From an uncultured Marinicella sp. (GTDB taxonomy: Bacteria > Pseudomonadota > Gammaproteobacteria > Xanthomonadales > Marinicellaceae), in contig CANNBS010000003.1 in the NCBI GenBank assembly GCA_947502925.1, forward strand, positions 248,001 to 312,000: a DNA stretch of 64,000 nt, written 5' to 3'. A model generated the notes under the pieces. The model ran no database searches. It was not told where the DNA came from and saw only the letters and a list, made by a program, of their open reading frames with translations. A program made the translations under genes and the position numbers. Below, piece by piece: positions 61,194-64,000 of this stretch. Within the stretch, counting starts at the first letter, position 1. Each line of letters opens with the position of its first letter.

Positions 61194-62462
61194 TCATTCA
61201 TCTTCTTTATCCAGGCGCTTAATCAAAACGCTGTTTATGGTGTTGTCATCACCGACTTCCAAAATGGTTAAGCGGTAATTATCCAGACTTAATTCCAGGT
61301 TTGGAGAGGGTAAGTCTTTGATGGTTTCAGTGATTAAACCATTAATTGTGGTGGCGTCTTCGGTGGGCAGGTCCCAATGCAAGCGGCGATTTAAAAAGCG
61401 AATGGCGATGCGGCCTTTGACCACATATTCTTGTTCGCTCTTTTGAATAATCTGCAAACCACGATCACCGAATTGAGAGGTAAAACGACCGACAATTTGC
61501 TCTAAAATATCGTCTAAGGTGATTAAACCGACTAAATCACCGTACTCATCCACCACTAAGCCCATACGCCGCTCCTTATTCTGAAATTCCCGTAGTTGTC
61601 CCGATAAATGGGCTGTTTCCGGTACAAAGTAGGGTTTACGTAAAATATTTTTTAGCTTGTCCTTGGTTAAGGTGCTACTTTTAAGCATACTCAAAATGGT
61701 GCGAATATGTAAAATGCCAATGACCTGATCAATGCTGTCTTGGTACACGGGCAGGCGCGTCAGGTAAGTGCCCACAATTTTTCGCTCAATTCGGTCCCAG
61801 TCATCATTAATATTAATCGCCTGAATTTCATTGCGAGGCACCATCACGTCTTCAACTTTAATGTGCTCTAAATTCATGACATTAATCATCATTTTTTGAT
61901 GCACATCCGGATTTAGCATGTCATTTTCAACAACCAGTGTTTTCAGCTCTTCTCGTGATAAGGCTTTATCAGCTATTTCTGCCGGCACGCCCAAAAGTCT
62001 GAGAATGCTGTTAGTGAATAAATTAATCAGCCACACCAGGGGCCAAAATATTTTAAGTAGTGGGGTTAATATGTAAGCCGCCGGATAGCCAATACGTTCA
62101 GGATGCAGAGCGGCATATGTCTTTGGAGTGATCTCGGCGAAAATCAAAATGGCCACTGTTAAAATCGCGGTGCCATAAACAATGCCTTGTTCACCGGCCA
62201 TTTTTATCGCCAGTAAAGTGGTTAAAGCCGTGGCTAAAATATTGATGAAATTATTTCCGATTAAGATAATGCCAATCAAGCGATCGGGTTTTTGCAGGAG
62301 TCGATGCGCTAACCAGGCACCTTTGATGTTTTTAGCATCGTTTTTTAATTTAATGCGGTTTAAGGCCATCAATCCGGTTTCGGCGCTGGAAAAAAAAGCC
62401 GACAACATTAACAAACCGATAATAATGCCTATAAGTTGGCCTATGGAAAGGGCAGATAGCAT
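61194..62462 (-). CDS. CNNM/HlyC-CorC family membrane protein with CBS pair
   Basis: A 422-residue protein: DUF21 membrane domain (about 1-190, with LSAFFSSAETGLMALNRIKLKND and ITPKTYAALHPERI), a CBS pair (about 205-330, including IKVEDVMVPRNEIQAI and LVVDEYGDLVGLITLDDILEQIVG) and a C-terminal CorC/HlyC transporter-associated domain. Family members act in Mg2+/Co2+ homeostasis as transporters or regulators. It overlaps the CcsA/YpjD-like gene by one base, and the pair is adjacent to ffh as in Pseudomonas. Confidence 0.92.
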   Translation of the reverse strand: MLSALSIGQLIGIIIGLLMLSAFFSSAETGLMALNRIKLKNDAKNIKGAWLAHRLLQKPDRLIGIILIGNNFINILATALTTLLAIKMAGEQGIVYGTAILTVAILIFAEITPKTYAALHPERIGYPAAYILTPLLKIFWPLVWLINLFTNSILRLLGVPAEIADKALSREELKTLVVENDMLNPDVHQKMMINVMNLEHIKVEDVMVPRNEIQAININDDWDRIERKIVGTYLTRLPVYQDSIDQVIGILHIRTILSMLKSSTLTKDKLKNILRKPYFVPETAHLSGQLREFQNKERRMGLVVDEYGDLVGLITLDDILEQIVGRFTSQFGDRGLQIIQKSEQEYVVKGRIAIRFLNRRLHWDLPTEDATTINGLITETIKDLPSPNLELSLDNYRLTILEVGDDNTINSVLIKRLDKEDE

Positions 62463-63214
62463 TAGAGGATATAATCAATGACCAGATAGCTGCCCAAAAA
62501 TCCAATCATTAATAGGGCCATGGCAGTCAGATTAAGTTTAATGGCCTTTTTACCCCGCCAGCCTTTCAGCATGCGGCCTGCAATCAGAATTGAAAATAAA
62601 ATCCAGGCAAGGATGGAAAAAACAATTTTATGGCCCATTTGGTTGCCGAAAAAATTGTCGATAAATATCGCACCGGATAATAAAGACAAGCCTAAAAATA
62701 ACCAGCCAATGACGATTAAAATAAACAGCTTTTCTTCATTTTTTAATAAGCTGTTTAAACTTAACTCGGGGCTGATAAAGGCATTTTTCTTTAGTCGATA
62801 GATTTGCAAGGCCAGATTGATGGCCACCAAAGAAGATACAAAAAGAAAACTATAAGCGAGAATTGATAAGGTAATGTGTAAATCTATAAAAAGCGCGTAG
62901 GGCTTGGAAAAATCCGGCAATGGCATTAATTGAATCCAGCCAATAATTACAATGGCAATTATGCTTAATAAAATTCGCAAGGTCTTTAATCTGAACTGGC
63001 TGCCGATGACGATAATATTGGATAACCAACTGACCACCAGACAGGCGTTTTGCGCATTAAAAGTCCAGCCGTTGTCGTTGAGTAATAACAGGCCGGTTAA
63101 CACAGTTTGAAATAAACTGGCCAGCACTAAAAAGAGTATGGAAACGGCATATCTTTTGACAGTCAGCAAGGCAATCAGATGCGCCGCTGTGGTGGCAATA
63201 AAAAGACTTGTCAT
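62462..63214 (-). CDS. ypjD: CcsA/YpjD-like cytochrome c assembly family membrane protein
   Basis: A 250-residue inner-membrane protein of the CcsA/CcmF/ResC superfamily with about eight helices. The conserved part includes DLHITLSILAYSFLFVSSLVA, with a potential haem-binding His, and LSGAIFIDNFFGNQMGHKIVFSILAW. E. coli YpjD is not required for cytochrome c maturation, so the function remains open. Co-transcribed with the CorC-like gene and divergent from ffh. Confidence 0.88.
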   Translation of the reverse strand: MTSLFIATTAAHLIALLTVKRYAVSILFLVLASLFQTVLTGLLLLNDNGWTFNAQNACLVVSWLSNIIVIGSQFRLKTLRILLSIIAIVIIGWIQLMPLPDFSKPYALFIDLHITLSILAYSFLFVSSLVAINLALQIYRLKKNAFISPELSLNSLLKNEEKLFILIVIGWLFLGLSLLSGAIFIDNFFGNQMGHKIVFSILAWILFSILIAGRMLKGWRGKKAIKLNLTAMALLMIGFLGSYLVIDYIL

Positions 63215-63312
63215 GGCATTGGGAGACGATTTTTGTTGATGGTCTCATTTATCTTTGAAGATGAAGCCATTATAATGGCATGTTTGTTATTTACCAACAG
63301 GATAATGTAATC

Positions 63313-64000
63313 ATGTTTGACAATTTAACGGATCGCCTTACACAGAGCATTAAGAAAATTCGCGGTCAGGCGAGTCTGACTGAAGACAATATAAAAGGCA
63401 TATTGCGTGATATTCGCGTGGCCCTGCTGGAAGCTGATGTGGCATTGCCTGTGGTAAAATCATTTATTGATGATGTTAAACAGCGTGCCCTGGGACAGGA
63501 AGTTCTCTCCAGCGTGAAGCCGGGACAAATGATGGTTAAAGTCGTTCAGGAGGAACTTGAACGTGTTTTAGGCGAAGAAACGCAAGGCATTAATTTTAAC
63601 GCGCAGCCACCGGTGGTTATTTTAATGGCCGGTCTGCAAGGGGCCGGTAAAACCACCACCTCAGGAAAACTGGCCAAATACCTGACCGAACAACAACAGA
63701 AAAAAGTCATGATGGTGTCCGCGGACGTCTATCGGCCGGCGGCCATTGAACAATTGCAGACCGTTGGCGAGCAGATTGGTGTTAGTGTGCACCCGTCATC
63801 AGTGATTGATGATCCGGTCAGTATTGGCCAAAGCGCCGTGGATGCGGCCAAAAAAGGGTTTTTTGATGTCTTGATTGTGGATACGGCCGGACGCCTGGCG
63901 GTGGATGAATCCATGATGCAGGAAATTAAGGCGCTTCAGGATAGCTTAAACCCCACAGAAACATTGTTTGTGGTGGATGCCATGACTGGTCAGGATGCTG
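63313..64000 (+). CDS. ffh: Signal recognition particle protein Ffh, N-terminal part (runs off window)
   Basis: GTPase of the signal recognition particle, delivering nascent membrane proteins to FtsY. The first 229 residues are present: the N domain (MFDNLTDRLTQSIKKIRGQ, ALLEADVALPVVKSFI) and much of the G domain with GLQGAGKTTT, SADVYRPAAIEQL and VDTAGRLAVDE. The DTxTGQDA-type loop reads FVVDAMTGQDA at the window edge. The M domain that binds 4.5S RNA is beyond it. TATAAT (63271-63276) may be the -10 element. Confidence 0.95.
   Translation, partial: MFDNLTDRLTQSIKKIRGQASLTEDNIKGILRDIRVALLEADVALPVVKSFIDDVKQRALGQEVLSSVKPGQMMVKVVQEELERVLGEETQGINFNAQPPVVILMAGLQGAGKTTTSGKLAKYLTEQQQKKVMMVSADVYRPAAIEQLQTVGEQIGVSVHPSSVIDDPVSIGQSAVDAAKKGFFDVLIVDTAGRLAVDESMMQEIKALQDSLNPTETLFVVDAMTGQDA

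Noticed and set aside
1..64000. Search for defence systems, prophage, secondary-metabolite or toxin-antitoxin clusters
   Set aside because: No integrase, transposase, restriction, Cas, phage structural or biosynthetic genes were seen. RatA/RnfH are named as a toxin-antitoxin pair in older annotations but look like ordinary core genes.

Overview
The window is a chromosomal segment of an AT-leaning gammaproteobacterium. Gene order recalls both Pseudomonas-type clusters (rpsT/murJ-ribF-ileS-lspA-ispH-pil, smpB/ratA-rnfH/bamE/fur, ypjD-corC next to ffh) and the Lysobacterales/Xanthomonadales (rpoE-rseA-mucD-lepA-lepB-DUF4845-rnc-era-recO; a Fur without its CxxC knuckle). A relative of Marinicella or the Xanthomonadales would fit, but that is inference from memory of synteny. 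Almost all genes are core housekeeping genes; no prophage, CRISPR array, conjugative element, defence island or recognisable new multi-gene system was found.

Layout. 1-9.05 kb: end of an EAL phosphodiesterase, then envelope stress (rpoE-rseA-rseC-degQ, with sigma-E-like promoters and no rseB), lepA, lepB, a 159-bp MITE, DUF4845, rnc, era, recO. 9.1-12.25 kb: a biotin-dependent acyl-CoA carboxylase alpha subunit, HMG-CoA lyase and a CsaA-like protein, a partial leucine-catabolic operon. 12.4-16 kb: YbiI-like zinc finger, YbhP-like EEP phosphatase, M13 lipoprotein peptidase. 16-21 kb (minus): TraB-family membrane protein, dusB, large DUF349 protein. 21-31.3 kb: Kef-type antiporter, PLP beta-synthase, aspartate aminotransferase, ThiI without rhodanese, a secreted propeller-like protein, a membrane M28 peptidase, murA, ibaG. 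31.5-37.8 kb: yrbG-kdsD-kdsC-lptC-lptA-lptB-hpf-ptsN-rapZ (Kdo and LPS export, ribosome hibernation, PTS-Ntr) with rpoN absent from its usual slot. 37.8-40.9 kb (minus): rpsT, an HD-GYP protein, thyA, folA. 41-47.75 kb: murJ-ribF-ileS-lspA-ispH. 47.9-55.2 kb: minor type IV pilin operon fimT-pilV-pilW-pilX-pilY1-(pilY2-like)-pilE. 55.2-57.8 kb: smpB, ratA-rnfH, bamE, fur-queD. 57.8-58.2 kb: tRNA-Ala and two identical tRNA-Glu genes, followed by about 740 bp of gene-free repeats. 58.9-64 kb: ispB, an MFS transporter, a CorC-like protein, a CcsA/YpjD-like protein and the start of ffh.

The most interesting signals are non-coding. A 14-bp inverted repeat between the HD-GYP gene and thyA combines an upstream terminator, an extended -10 promoter and the thyA ribosome binding site. 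A near-perfect CRP/Clp-type palindrome lies upstream of the HD-GYP gene, whose HD motif has become AD. A complete MITE has a target duplication containing the lepB stop codon. A dispersed intergenic repeat family (CTCTGTGCCTCTGTGG and GGACTGAGGACA types) occurs at four places.
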